Positions 7,251 through 16,477 of a DNA stretch of 57,069 nucleotides are shown here, one piece after another; positions within the stretch are counted from its first letter, which is position 1; the number at the start of each line of letters is the position of its first letter. The stretch lies in contig NZ_RXLZ01000028.1 in assembly GCF_003970865.1 (NCBI RefSeq), positions 1-57,069 of the forward strand, given 5' to 3'. The stretch is from Stenotrophomonas maltophilia. Its GTDB lineage: Bacteria; Pseudomonadota; Gammaproteobacteria; Xanthomonadales; Xanthomonadaceae. The translations under genes were made by a program, and so were the position numbers. The notes below the pieces were generated by a model, which saw only the letters and a program-made list of their open reading frames with translations, did not search any database and was not told the DNA's origin.

Positions 7251-9047
7251 ATGACATCTGCACGAAGCGCAGCCACGCATGGCGTGGCTCTACTGCTGAT
7301 CGCTCACGTCGCGCACGCGGCTGATCGCCTGCAGCTTGATCCGTCCGGTCTTGATCCGGCGCAGCAGCAGCTCGCCAGCCAGACCCTTGCCGACGTGCAG
7401 TCGCTGCTGCCCGAGGGCCTGCTGCGCGCATTGCCGGCACAGGTCCAGGTGCGCTGGAGTGATGACCTGCCGGCCGATGTACACGGCCGTGCTTTTGCCG
7501 GGCGCATCGCCCTGCGTCGTGAGTTGCTGGATGATGCCGTGCCCGGCGCGCGCCGCGCACGCCGCAGCGCGCTGGTACACGAACTGACCCATGTTGCCGA
7601 CCGTACGGGGGCGAACTGGTCGCGCAGTGTGCGCTGGCGTGATCTGGCCGGATGGCAGCGCAAGCCCTGGCATCTCGGCCGTGGCGGCAACGACTTCCGT
7701 GACCGTAGTCCGGATGCCTATGAACTGAAGGATCCGGCCGAGTACCTGGCAGTGAACGCCGAGCATTTCGTGCTGGACAGCGAGTTTGCCTGCCGACGCC
7801 CGGCGCTGGCGCAGTGGTACCAGGCCCATTTCGGAACCCCACCATCGCTGCCGCAGTCGCACTGCGCGACCACCTTGCCATTGCTGCAGGCCGAGTCGGA
7901 AGAGGGTGCGGCATCGCTGCTGCAGCTCGATCCCTCGCGTGTCTACGCCGTGGATTACCTGTTCGCCGAAGGCAGTGCGCAGCCGATGAGCCGCTGGGGC
8001 CACAGCATGCTGCGGCTGGTGATCTGCCGGCCGGGCCGTGCGCCGGGGCCGGACTGTCGCCTGGATCTGGAACATCACCGCGTGCTGTCGTTCCGCGCAT
8101 TCGTGGGCGATGTGCAGATTTCCAACTGGCGTGGCCTGACCGGCGGCTATCCGTCGCGCCTGTTCGTGCTGCCGCTGCAGCAGGTGGTGGACGAGTACAC
8201 CAAGGTGGAACTGCGTGGGTTGCAGTCGTTGCCGTTGCAGTTGTCGCCCGGCGAGATCGCCAGCCTGCTCGAGCGCACTGCACAGGTGCACTGGAGCTAT
8301 GACGGGCGCTATTACTTTGTCAGCAACAACTGCGCGGTGGAAACCGCAAAGCTGTTGCAGGCGGGTGTGCCGCGCCTGGGCGAGGCCGGGCTGGCCCAGC
8401 TGAGTCCGCGCGGGTTGAAGCGTCGGCTGTCCCGGCTGCATGTGCTGGACGAACAGGTGCTGACGGACCGCAATGCAGCGCAGGCGCAGGGCTACTACTT
8501 TGCCTCGGCGCGCGATCACTATCAGCAGTTGTTCGCGGTGGCGAGCTCACAGCTGGGGCTGCCGGTGCGCGATGTGCGCGCCTGGCTGAAGTTGCCCGCA
8601 CAGCAGCGTGCGCCGTGGCTGCTGCAGGGTGACCTGCGTGCCAGCGCCGGACTGCTGCTGCTGGAACAGGCCGCGCAACGCCGCGCCGAACTGCGCGCGC
8701 GCGATGTGCTGAAACGGCGCCTGCTTGCGGCACCGGACAGTGCCGAGACGCGCGGCCTGCGCCAGCTGCTGGAGCAGGGTGGGCAATGGCTGCGCCCGGG
8801 TACGCTGTTGGCGGACGGTGGCTACGGGTTGCCGCTGGCCGATGAGCAGGCGGTGCTGGCCGAAGCGGTTTCCGCCGCCAGTGCAGAGGCGGTGCCGGCC
8901 TGGCAGGCGCTGCGCGTGCAGCTGCGCCAGCAGTTGCCGGTGGGCCAGCGCAACGAAATGGATGCGATCGATGCCAACCTCGCCGCACTCGGCGCGCGCC
9001 TGCGGGAACAGGCAGCCACACCCGCTACTGGCGCGGCAGTTCGATGA
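7251..9047 (+). CDS. DUF4105 (Lnb N-terminal periplasmic-like) protein
   Basis: This 598-residue exported protein has a DUF4105 region (about residues 225-375) ending in YYFVSNNCAVETAKLL, the conserved NNC motif of the family. A HELTHVAD sequence at about 110-117 has the HExxH form of a zinc peptidase, though activity is unproven. The C-terminal third is Gln/Arg-rich and probably helical. The N terminus is odd: codons 8-14 come from an inverted SMAG palindrome (7271-7293) that also supplies part of the hydrophobic core. An in-frame GTG at 7284 would give MALLLIAHVAHA, a short signal sequence beginning inside the palindrome, and is a realistic alternative start. The ATG at 7251 has no good ribosome site. 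The DUF2388 gene lies just upstream. Confidence 0.8.
   Translation: MTSARSAATHGVALLLIAHVAHAADRLQLDPSGLDPAQQQLASQTLADVQSLLPEGLLRALPAQVQVRWSDDLPADVHGRAFAGRIALRRELLDDAVPGARRARRSALVHELTHVADRTGANWSRSVRWRDLAGWQRKPWHLGRGGNDFRDRSPDAYELKDPAEYLAVNAEHFVLDSEFACRRPALAQWYQAHFGTPPSLPQSHCATTLPLLQAESEEGAASLLQLDPSRVYAVDYLFAEGSAQPMSRWGHSMLRLVICRPGRAPGPDCRLDLEHHRVLSFRAFVGDVQISNWRGLTGGYPSRLFVLPLQQVVDEYTKVELRGLQSLPLQLSPGEIASLLERTAQVHWSYDGRYYFVSNNCAVETAKLLQAGVPRLGEAGLAQLSPRGLKRRLSRLHVLDEQVLTDRNAAQAQGYYFASARDHYQQLFAVASSQLGLPVRDVRAWLKLPAQQRAPWLLQGDLRASAGLLLLEQAAQRRAELRARDVLKRRLLAAPDSAETRGLRQLLEQGGQWLRPGTLLADGGYGLPLADEQAVLAEAVSAASAEAVPAWQALRVQLRQQLPVGQRNEMDAIDANLAALGARLREQAATPATGAAVR
7271..7293 (-). repeat. SMAG/REP palindrome inside a gene start
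   Basis: Inverted unit ending in CTAC (7290-7293), with stem AGCCACGC and GCGTGGCT around ATG. It overlaps the 5' end of the DUF4105 gene, unlike the other units here, which are intergenic. Confidence 0.85.
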
Positions 9048-10101
9048 CGAAACGGCTGCCACCGGCGTTGCCCGTTGTGCAGTAGACGCGGCCGCCGTGC
9101 GCGTCGGCGATGGCCTTGACCACCGCCAGGCCGAGGCCACTGCCACCGCCCTGGCGTGAACGCGAGCCGTCGGCACGCATGAACGGGCTGAAGATGTCGG
9201 CGTGCAGCTCCGGATCGATGCCCGGGCCCTCATCCTCGATCGCCACCTGCACATGGCCCGGTGTGTCATGCACGGCAATCCGCACCTTGCCCGGGCTGGC
9301 ATAGCGGCGCGCGTTTTCCAGCAGCGCCAGCAGCGCCTGGCGAAGGCGGGTCGGGTCGCAGTGCGCATTGTGTTCCTCGCGGCTGGTTTCCAGCTCCAGC
9401 ACGAAGCCGGCGGCGCGGAACTGCGGGTCGACCAGGGTCATCACCGAATGCACTTCGGCCACCACATCGGTGCGCGCGCGGCGTACGTCCAGCCGCGCGT
9501 TGTCGGACAGGCTCAGCACGCGCAGATCCTCGATCAGGCGCGATAGACCCTCGACCTGCGCCAGCAGGCTGCGGAACTGTGATTCGTCCGGCTGGAACAC
9601 GCCCTCGGCCAGCCCCTGCAGGCGCCCGCGCAGGATCGTCACTGGAGTACGCAGTTCATGGGCGATGGCCGCATGCCACATCGCACGCTCGCTCTCCATA
9701 TGCTGCAGGCGGCGCGCCATCGCATTGAAATCCTCGACCAGGGTGGCCACTTCGCCCGGCGAGTTTTCCTCGACGCTGGCGCGCGCACCGAGGTCGCCGC
9801 CCGCGAGCGCGCGCACGCTGTCGACCAGCGAATTCAAGGGCGACAGGATGCGGTGGGCAAGGCGGAACGAGGCGGCGATCGCCAGTGCCAGGCCGGTCAG
9901 GATCACCCCGACCATCCATGCCAGCTCCGGCCCGGTCGGCAGCCAGCTTTCCGGCTCTTCGGCACTGCCGGGGAAGAACTCGACCAGCACCGCGTACAGC
10001 AGCCACGACGACAGGATCATCATCACGATGACGCCGATCACCATCAGCGACATCGAGACAATGATGTGGCGGCTGAGCCCGGAGCGGCGCAGGCGGGCCA
10101 T
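9025..10101 (-). CDS. smeSy: Sensor histidine kinase (BaeS/SmeSy-like)
   Basis: This 358-residue membrane kinase senses envelope stress or drugs and phosphorylates the regulator encoded just upstream. Two membrane helices (about 12-40 and 62-80) flank a very short periplasmic loop, followed by a HAMP linker to about 130. The dimerisation helix carries the phospho-acceptor His148 in IAHELRTP. The ATPase domain shows LLENARRYA (N box), DEGPGID and GSGLGLAVV. The start ATG overlaps the regulator stop (TGATG), so the pair is translationally coupled. Its 3' end converges on and overlaps the DUF4105 gene by 23 nt. The name rests on position beside a SmeYZ-like pump; the short sensor loop suggests signals within or near the membrane. 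Confidence 0.8.
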   Translation of the reverse strand: MARLRRSGLSRHIIVSMSLMVIGVIVMMILSSWLLYAVLVEFFPGSAEEPESWLPTGPELAWMVGVILTGLALAIAASFRLAHRILSPLNSLVDSVRALAGGDLGARASVEENSPGEVATLVEDFNAMARRLQHMESERAMWHAAIAHELRTPVTILRGRLQGLAEGVFQPDESQFRSLLAQVEGLSRLIEDLRVLSLSDNARLDVRRARTDVVAEVHSVMTLVDPQFRAAGFVLELETSREEHNAHCDPTRLRQALLALLENARRYASPGKVRIAVHDTPGHVQVAIEDEGPGIDPELHADIFSPFMRADGSRSRQGGGSGLGLAVVKAIADAHGGRVYCTTGNAGGSRFVIELPRQ

Positions 10102-10850
10102 CAGCGGTCGGCCATCAACCGGTAGCCGACACCGCGCACGCTGGCCGGAACATTGACCATGCCCACTTCATCCAGCTTGCGGCGCAGCTTGCTGACATGG
10201 CTGTCGACCGTGCGCTCCAGTGCCTCGCTTTCCGGCAGGCATTCGTGCATCAGTTCGCTGCGGCTGAAGATGCGGGTCGGCGCCAGCGCCATGCAGTGCA
10301 AGAGCTTGAACTCGGTGAGCGTGAGCAGCACTTCGTGGCTGTAGCCGTCGCCTTCCACATGCACGGCATGGGTAGCCGAGTCGATCAGCAGCGGGCCCGC
10401 CCGCAAAGCGGTCGGTGCGTCCACGCGCGAGGCGCGCAACGTACGGCGCAGCACGGCGCGCACGCGCGCTGCCACCTCGGCTGGATTGAACGGCTTGACC
10501 ACGTAGTCGTCGGCGCCCATGCGCAGTGCGGTCAGCTTGTCCAGGTCCTGGTCCAGTGCGGTCAGCATGATCACCGGCGTTTCGCCGCGCTGGCGCAGCT
10601 GGGTCAGCACGCTCCAGCCATCCAGGCGCGGCAGCTGTACATCGAGCAGGACCAGGTCGGGGCGGGCGCTGCGGTGCAGGTCCAGGGCGCTGTGGCCGTC
10701 GGCGGCGCGCAGCGTACGCAGTCCTTCGCGTTCCAGATAGGCGGTGAGAATGTCGGCGATCTCGGCCTCATCCTCGACGATCAGGACGAGGGCGGCGAGG
10801 GCAGGGGCGGCGTGCATGCAGGGGCGGGGCCTTAAGGTGCTTGCCTCCAT
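10101..10850 (-). CDS. smeRy: OmpR-family response regulator (BaeR/SmeRy-like)
   Basis: This regulator of about 249 residues has a receiver domain (LIVEDEAEIAD acidic pocket, phospho-acceptor Asp in LLLDVQLPRLDG, the Thr of MLTALD and Lys of VVKPFNP) and a C-terminal winged helix ending DSHVSKLRRKLDE. It should bind the 96-bp divergent region shared with the pump operon. ATG 10850 is chosen because GTGGAG lies 6 nt upstream; ATG 10817 is the alternative and gives 238 residues. In S. maltophilia the SmeSyRy system, encoded upstream of and divergent from smeYZ, controls that pump; the gene order here is the same. Confidence 0.8.
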   Translation of the reverse strand: MEASTLRPRPCMHAAPALAALVLIVEDEAEIADILTAYLEREGLRTLRAADGHSALDLHRSARPDLVLLDVQLPRLDGWSVLTQLRQRGETPVIMLTALDQDLDKLTALRMGADDYVVKPFNPAEVAARVRAVLRRTLRASRVDAPTALRAGPLLIDSATHAVHVEGDGYSHEVLLTLTEFKLLHCMALAPTRIFSRSELMHECLPESEALERTVDSHVSKLRRKLDEVGMVNVPASVRGVGYRLMADR

Positions 10851-10946
10851 CGTATCTCCACAGTTCCTCCATCGAAACCCCATCATCGCCACGCACACTC
10901 TGCGCTTCAGAACCTATCAGCCGCCCGCGCGGCATTGTGCACAGCA

Positions 10947-12095
10947 ATGAGAACCTTCAGGACTCCGGTCGCGTTGATCGCGGCCCTCGCCCTGGCCATG
11001 ACGGCCTGTTCCGCCCCCGAAGCCACGCCCGAAGCCACGCCACGCGTCAGCGTGGTCACCGTCGGCCCGCAGGTGGTGCAGCGCGATGACGAACTGCCCG
11101 GCCGCGTGGCCGCCGTACGCACCGCACAGATCCGTGCCCAGGTGGGCGGCATCGTGCAGCGCCGCCTGTTTGACCAGGGTGCGGAAGTGAGCGCCGGCCA
11201 GGCCCTGTTCCAGATCGATCCGGCGGCCTTCCGGGCCGATGTCGACTCGGCACTGGCCGCGCTGCAGCGCAGTGAGGCCGCCCTGGGCCGCAGTCGCGTG
11301 CAGTCGCAGCGCCTGCATGCACTGGCCGCCGCACAGGCCGTCAGCCAGCAGCACCGCGACGATGCCAGTGCCGAGTACGAACAGGCCCGTGCTGCGGTGA
11401 ACGAAGCGCGCGCGATCCTGGCGCGTCGCCAGCTCGACCTGCGCTATGCCACGGTCAGCGCGCCGATTGCCGGCCGCATCGACCAGGCGCTGGTGACCGA
11501 AGGTGCACTGGTCGGCGTGGCCGATGCCGAGCCGATGGCGGTGGTGCAGCAGATCGACCAGGTCTACGTCGATGTACGCCAGCCGGCCGCGCAGCTGGAG
11601 TCGCTGCAGCGCAGCGCTGCCGGCGGCGGCGAGCTGCCGGTGACGATCATCGGTGCGGCCGGCAAGCCGCTGTCCGAGCGTGGCCAGATGCTGTTCTCCG
11701 GCATCAACGTCGATGCGCGTACCGGTGATGTGATCCTCCGCATCCTGGTCGACAACCCGCAGCGCCAGCTGCTGCCCGGCATGTACGTGCGCGCGAAGGT
11801 GCCGCGGGGGGCGCCGGCCAGTGCACTGACCGTGCCGCAGCAGGCCGTGCTGCGCAGCGCCGGTGGCCAGGCCTATGCCTGGGTGATCGGTGGCGATGGC
11901 AAGGCGGTGATCCGCACGCTGGAGGTCGACGGCAGCGTTGATCGCCAGTGGCTGGTGCGCACGGGCCTGAAGGCGGGCGAAAAGGTGGTGGTCGAGGGCC
12001 AGGAACGCCTGCAGGAAGGCGTGGTGGTCGATGCGCGCGATTGGCAGATGCCGGTCGCCAGCGCTGGCGCGGTGCAGGCCGGCAGCAAGGGCTGA
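10947..12095 (+). CDS. smeY: RND efflux periplasmic adaptor (SmeY-like)
   Basis: This 382-residue membrane-fusion protein links an inner-membrane RND pump to an outer-membrane channel. It begins with a lipoprotein signal (ALALAMTACSAP), so Cys22 is the likely lipidated residue. The order is then lipoyl half (GRVAAVRTAQIRAQVGGIVQ), a coiled-coil hairpin (about 95-145), the second lipoyl half (YATVSAPIAGRID), beta-barrel and membrane-proximal domains. ATG 10947 is used; an upstream in-frame ATG adds only four residues. It lies 36 nt upstream of the RND gene. There is no outer-membrane gene in the operon, as in smeYZ, whose pump is known for aminoglycoside efflux. Confidence 0.85.
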   Translation: MRTFRTPVALIAALALAMTACSAPEATPEATPRVSVVTVGPQVVQRDDELPGRVAAVRTAQIRAQVGGIVQRRLFDQGAEVSAGQALFQIDPAAFRADVDSALAALQRSEAALGRSRVQSQRLHALAAAQAVSQQHRDDASAEYEQARAAVNEARAILARRQLDLRYATVSAPIAGRIDQALVTEGALVGVADAEPMAVVQQIDQVYVDVRQPAAQLESLQRSAAGGGELPVTIIGAAGKPLSERGQMLFSGINVDARTGDVILRILVDNPQRQLLPGMYVRAKVPRGAPASALTVPQQAVLRSAGGQAYAWVIGGDGKAVIRTLEVDGSVDRQWLVRTGLKAGEKVVVEGQERLQEGVVVDARDWQMPVASAGAVQAGSKG

Positions 12096-12131
12096 GCCTC
12101 TACCGGGCTGGTCCCTCCAGGGAAATCCAAC

Positions 12132-15100
12132 ATGGCACGTTTCTTCATCGATCGCCCGGTGTTCGCCTGGGTGCTGGCGATCTTCATCATCCTGGCCGGC
12201 GTTCTGGCGATCCCGCGGCTGGCGGTGGAGCGCTATCCGGCGGTCGCCCCGCCCAGCGTCAGCATCTATGCCAGCTACCCGGGTGCCAGCCCGCAGACGC
12301 TGAACGATGCAGTGGTCGGTCTGATCGAGCGCGAGTTGTCCAGCGTCAAGCACCTGCTGTACTTCGAGTCGTCGGTGGACACCTCCGGCGAAGCCTCGAT
12401 TACTGCGACCTTCAAGCCGGGTACCAACCCGGAGCTGGCGCAGGTGGACGTGCAGAACCGGATCAAGGCGATCGAGCCGCGCCTGCCGCGCAGCGTGCGC
12501 CAGAACGGCCTGTTCGTGGAGGCTGCCGATTCCGGCTTCCTGATGCTGGTCGGCCTGCGTTCGCCGGATGCCAGCGTCAGCGAGGCCGCACTGGGCGACT
12601 TCATGGCGCGCAACATCATTGAAGAGTTGCGCCGCATCGATGGCGTCGGCCGCGTGCAGCTGTTCGGTGCCGAACAGGCGATGCGCGTGTGGCTGGACCC
12701 GACCCGGTTGACCGGCTACGGGCTGACCATGGGGGACGTGGCCGCTGCCATCGAGCAGCAGAACCTGGAGATATCGCCAGGGCGCATCGGCGATTCGCCA
12801 GGTGTGCCGGGCCAGCGCATCACCGTGCCGCTGAGTGCCGATGGCCAGCTGTCCACGCCGGAGCAGTTCGCTGCCATCGTGCTGCGCGCCGGGGCCGACG
12901 GCTCGCGGGTGGTGCTGGGCGATGTCGCCCGCGTCGAACTGGGCGCGCAGAGCTATGCCTGGGGTACCCGCGAAGATGGCCATCCGGCTACCGCCGCCGG
13001 CGTGCAGCTGCGCCCGGGCGCGAATGCGGTGCGTACTGCTTCGGCAGTGCGCGAGCGCATGGCCGAGCTGGCGCCGCTGCTGCCGCGCGGCGTGGAGTCG
13101 AGCATTCCGTTCGACACCGCACCGTTCGTCAAGATCTCGATCCAGAAGGTGGTGCAGACGCTGCTGGAGGCGATGCTGCTGGTGTTTGCGGTGATGTACC
13201 TGTTCCTGCAGAACTGGCGCTACACGCTGATTCCGGCGCTGGTCGCACCGATCGCGCTGCTGGGCACCTTCGCGGTGATGCTGGCGCTGGGCTTCTCGAT
13301 CAACGTGCTGACCATGTTCGGCATGGTGTTGGCAATCGGCATCATCGTCGACGACGCCATCGTGGTGGTCGAAGGCGTGGAACGGATCATGGCTGAAGAA
13401 GGGCTGCCACCGCGAGAGGCAACCATCAAGGCGATGCGTGAACTGACCGGCGCGGTGATCGGCATCACCCTGGTGTTGACCGCGGTGTTCATTCCGATGG
13501 CGTTGGCCAGCGGCTCGGTGGGCGCGATCTACCGCCAGTTCACAGTGGCGATGGCGGTGTCGATCCTGTTCTCGGCGCTGCTGGCATTGAGCCTGACGCC
13601 GGCGCTGTGCGCGACGTTGCTGCGTCCGAACACCCATGGCCATCATGGTCGTGGTGGGCTGTTCGGCGCCTTCAACCGTGGCTTCGAGCGGATGACCGGG
13701 CGTTACCAGCGTGGTGTGGCGTCGGTGCTGCAGCGGAGCGGGCGGGTCATGGGCGTGTTCGCCGCGCTGGTGGCGGCGCTACTGCTGGGCCTGCACTGGC
13801 TGCCGGGCGCCTTCCTGCCGGAAGAGGACCAGGGCTACTTCATGACCTCGATCCAGCTGCCGGCCGAAGCCACCGCCGAACGCACGCTGGCCGTGGTCGA
13901 AGCCTACGAACGGCATGTGGCGTCACGCCCGGGCATCGGCTCCAACCAGTCGATCCTCGGCTACAGCTTCTCCGGTTCCGGCCCGAGCGCGGCGCTGACC
14001 TACACCATGCTGAAAGACTGGGGCGAGCGTGCAGGGGCCACCGCGGCCGGGGAAGTGGAGGCCGCGCAGAAGGCCATGGCGACGATTGCCGAGGGCGAGG
14101 TGATGAGTGTGATGCCGCCGGCCATCGACAGCCTGGGGCGCTCGTCCGGCTTCTCACTGGCGCTGCAGGCGCGCACCGGGCAGAGCCAGGCAGAGCTGCG
14201 TGCGGCCCTGCAGCAGCTGCTGAAGCTGGCCGAGGCCAGCCCGCAGCTGTCGGAGGTGCATGCCGATGGCCTGCCAGCAGGTACCAGCGTGCGGCTGGAC
14301 ATCGACCGCGCCAAGGCCGAGGCGATGGGCGTGGGGTTCGAGCAGATCAGCAGCACGCTGTCGGCTGCGATGGGCTCGCAGTACGTCAACGACTTCCCCA
14401 ACAAGGGGCGGCTGCAGCAGGTGATCCTGCAGGCCGATGCACCCCACCGGATGGAGCTGGAGGATGTGCTGAAGCTGTACGTGCGCAACAGCGACGGCGG
14501 TATGGTGGCGTTGTCGGAACTGGTGACGCCGCACTGGACCGAGGCGCCGCTGCAGCTGCAGCGCTATCTCGGCTTCCCGGCGTTGAACCTGTCCGGCGCA
14601 CCGGCCTCCGGCGTATCGACCGGGCAGGCCATGGCGGAGATGGAGCGGTTGGCGGAGAAGCTGCCGTCCGGTTTTGCCCTGCAGTGGACCAGCCAATCGC
14701 TGCAGGAGCGGGAATCGGGGGCGCAGGCGCCGTGGCTGCTGCTGCTGTCGATGCTGGTGGTGTTCCTGGTGCTGGCGGCGCTGTATGAGAGCTGGTCTAT
14801 CCCGCTGGCGGTGATGCTGGTGGTGCCGCTGGGCCTGCTCGGTGCGGTTGCTGCGGTGCTGTTGCGGGGCATGCCCAACGACGTGTTCTTCAAGGTCGGC
14901 ATGATCACCGTGATCGGGCTGTCGGCGAAGAACGCGATCCTCATCGTCGAGTTCGCGCGCCAGCTGCAGCAGCAGGGTCGCGGCCTGGTAGAAGCAGCGC
15001 TGGAGGCGGCGCGGCTGCGCCTGCGGCCGATCGTGATGACCTCGCTGGCGTTCGCGCTGGGCGTGGTGCCGCTGATGCTGGCGCAGGGCGCGTCGAAGGA

Positions 15101-15281
15101 AACCCAGCAGGCGATTGGAACCGGTGTGTTCGGCGGCATGGTCAGTGCGACGGTGCTGGCGGTGTTCTTCGTGCCGGTCTTCTATGTAGTAGTGCAGGGC
15201 GCGCGGCAGTGGATCGCGCAACGCCTGCGCAGGCGCCGGCCGATGCCGGAAGGATCCGTGGATGGAACGGGACATCGTTGA
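12132..15281 (+). CDS. smeZ: RND multidrug efflux transporter (SmeZ-like)
   Basis: This 1049-residue proton-driven pump is of the HAE-1 (AcrB/MexB) class. It opens with MARFFIDRPVFAWVLAI, the standard first helix. The paired proton-relay aspartates are in GIIVDDAIVVVEGVERI (about residues 403-418). Two large periplasmic loops and twelve membrane helices fit the family length. Near the C terminus FKVGMITVIGLSAKNAILIV is the second-half signature. With the adaptor upstream and a BaeSR-type system divergent, the best match is SmeZ. An outer-membrane channel must come from elsewhere, probably a TolC-like protein. The last 20 nt overlap the next gene. Confidence 0.88.
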   Translation: MARFFIDRPVFAWVLAIFIILAGVLAIPRLAVERYPAVAPPSVSIYASYPGASPQTLNDAVVGLIERELSSVKHLLYFESSVDTSGEASITATFKPGTNPELAQVDVQNRIKAIEPRLPRSVRQNGLFVEAADSGFLMLVGLRSPDASVSEAALGDFMARNIIEELRRIDGVGRVQLFGAEQAMRVWLDPTRLTGYGLTMGDVAAAIEQQNLEISPGRIGDSPGVPGQRITVPLSADGQLSTPEQFAAIVLRAGADGSRVVLGDVARVELGAQSYAWGTREDGHPATAAGVQLRPGANAVRTASAVRERMAELAPLLPRGVESSIPFDTAPFVKISIQKVVQTLLEAMLLVFAVMYLFLQNWRYTLIPALVAPIALLGTFAVMLALGFSINVLTMFGMVLAIGIIVDDAIVVVEGVERIMAEEGLPPREATIKAMRELTGAVIGITLVLTAVFIPMALASGSVGAIYRQFTVAMAVSILFSALLALSLTPALCATLLRPNTHGHHGRGGLFGAFNRGFERMTGRYQRGVASVLQRSGRVMGVFAALVAALLLGLHWLPGAFLPEEDQGYFMTSIQLPAEATAERTLAVVEAYERHVASRPGIGSNQSILGYSFSGSGPSAALTYTMLKDWGERAGATAAGEVEAAQKAMATIAEGEVMSVMPPAIDSLGRSSGFSLALQARTGQSQAELRAALQQLLKLAEASPQLSEVHADGLPAGTSVRLDIDRAKAEAMGVGFEQISSTLSAAMGSQYVNDFPNKGRLQQVILQADAPHRMELEDVLKLYVRNSDGGMVALSELVTPHWTEAPLQLQRYLGFPALNLSGAPASGVSTGQAMAEMERLAEKLPSGFALQWTSQSLQERESGAQAPWLLLLSMLVVFLVLAALYESWSIPLAVMLVVPLGLLGAVAAVLLRGMPNDVFFKVGMITVIGLSAKNAILIVEFARQLQQQGRGLVEAALEAARLRLRPIVMTSLAFALGVVPLMLAQGASKETQQAIGTGVFGGMVSATVLAVFFVPVFYVVVQGARQWIAQRLRRRRPMPEGSVDGTGHR

Positions 15282-15654
15282 AGACCTGCATGAGCGGCAG
15301 CTGGCAGCGCTGGAACAGCGCCTGCGGCAGGCATTGCTGGATGACGACCACGATGCGCTGACCGCGCTGGTATCGCCGGCATTGTTCATGATGGACGGGC
15401 AGGGCGGGTGCATGCTCGATCTGCCCTGGCTGGGCGACTGGCTGGCCGGAAACCTGCAGGTGAGCAGCCTGCAGTCGTACACGGTGGAAACGCTGCTGTG
15501 CGGACGCCTGGCATTGTTGTCCAGCGACGTGCGCTTGTCGGTGCGCGGGCAGGGCCAGGAGCGCGAGCTGAAACTGCGCCTGCTGCGGGTGTGGACCTGC
15601 AGTTCCGGCGAAAGCGGCGCGCAGCTGTTGTCGATGGCGGTACTGGCCGCATGA
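15262..15654 (+). CDS. Small NTF2-like hypothetical protein
   Basis: This 130-residue protein has an N-terminal helix (LHERQLAALEQRLRQALLDDD), then DALTALVSPALFMMDGQGG and alternating strands, a layout like small SnoaL/NTF2-like proteins that bind hydrophobic ligands. That reading is from pattern only and I do not recognise the family. It begins 20 nt before the RND stop, with GGAAGGA upstream, so it should be translationally coupled to the pump. No signal peptide or membrane segment is seen. Confidence 0.65.
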   Translation: MERDIVEDLHERQLAALEQRLRQALLDDDHDALTALVSPALFMMDGQGGCMLDLPWLGDWLAGNLQVSSLQSYTVETLLCGRLALLSSDVRLSVRGQGQERELKLRLLRVWTCSSGESGAQLLSMAVLAA

Positions 15655-15737
15655 GTGCGGTCAGGCCGCTTTCAGGCCCCGCTCACCAACAGGTGGTAGG
15701 GTCGAGCCTCTCTGTAGTGTCGACAAGGAGTCGAGCC

Positions 15738-16430
15738 ATGCGTGTAGTTCCCAGTCTGTTGGCAGCCTCCCTCGGGTTGGTGCTGGCCGCGTGCCAGCCG
15801 GCCCAGCCGCCCGCCGCAGGCGGCAATGATGCTCCGCCTGCTACGCCGCAGCCGGGCGCCAGCACCGAAGGTGGCAGCGAGACCGCCTACCAGTGTGGTG
15901 ATCTGAGCGTGCGCGCCACCTTCAATGGCGAAGATGCAGCCACGGTGGTGATCGGCGACCGTACCTTCGCCATGACCTCCGAACGAGCGGCATCCGGCGC
16001 CAAGTATGGCGATGGCCAGGGCAACAGCTTCTGGACCAAGGGCAGCGATGACGGCCTGTTGAGCCTCAAGGGCGAGGCGGACCGAGAGTGCCGTGCGGTG
16101 GAAGCCACCGAAGGCGATGGCAGCGCCGGCAATGCCGCGTTCCGTGCCACCGGCAATGAGCCCGGCTGGCTGGCGGTTGTCGACGGCGACACGCCGGGCC
16201 TGCAGGTGGAAGTGGATTACGGTGAGCGTCGTTTCGATGTCGCCAAGCCCACCGAAGGTGCTGACGGATGGAGTGGCAAGGCGTCTGATGGCACCGACGT
16301 CAAGCTCAGCTTCCAGCGCACTACCTGCCAGGACGATATGAGTGGCGAGGCGTTCGAGGCCAAGGTGAATCTGACCATCGGCACCCGCCAGTACCACGGC
16401 TGCGGCAATTTCGGCGCGAAGCAGCCGTAA
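15738..16430 (+). CDS. MliC-type lysozyme-inhibitor lipoprotein
   Basis: This 230-residue lipoprotein has a signal with lipobox LVLAAC (lipidated Cys near residue 19) and a Pro/Ala-rich linker. Residues about 55-120 form an MliC domain (YQCGDLSVRATFNG ... REC), the family that blocks C-type lysozyme from the envelope. Residues about 130-225 form a second conserved domain (FRATGNEPGWLAVVDGD ... CQDDMSG ... YHGCG) of the COG3650 kind. The second domain's role is unknown. An AAGGAG ribosome site precedes the ATG. A SMAG unit follows the stop. Confidence 0.85.
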   Translation: MRVVPSLLAASLGLVLAACQPAQPPAAGGNDAPPATPQPGASTEGGSETAYQCGDLSVRATFNGEDAATVVIGDRTFAMTSERAASGAKYGDGQGNSFWTKGSDDGLLSLKGEADRECRAVEATEGDGSAGNAAFRATGNEPGWLAVVDGDTPGLQVEVDYGERRFDVAKPTEGADGWSGKASDGTDVKLSFQRTTCQDDMSGEAFEAKVNLTIGTRQYHGCGNFGAKQP

Positions 16431-16437
16431 GCCATCC

Positions 16438-16465
16438 GTAGAGCCGAGCTCATGCTCGGCTCTAC
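16438..16465. repeat. Symmetric SMAG palindrome
   Basis: GTAGAGCCGAGC and its mirror GCTCGGCTCTAC flank TCAT, giving GTAG heads on both ends. It sits between convergent lipoprotein genes and could terminate both. Confidence 0.85.
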
Positions 16466-16477
16466 ATCATCGAGGGG

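Noticed and set aside
10917..13646. 909-codon minus-strand open frame
   Set aside because: Antisense of smeY/smeZ; composition is the mirror of an RND gene.
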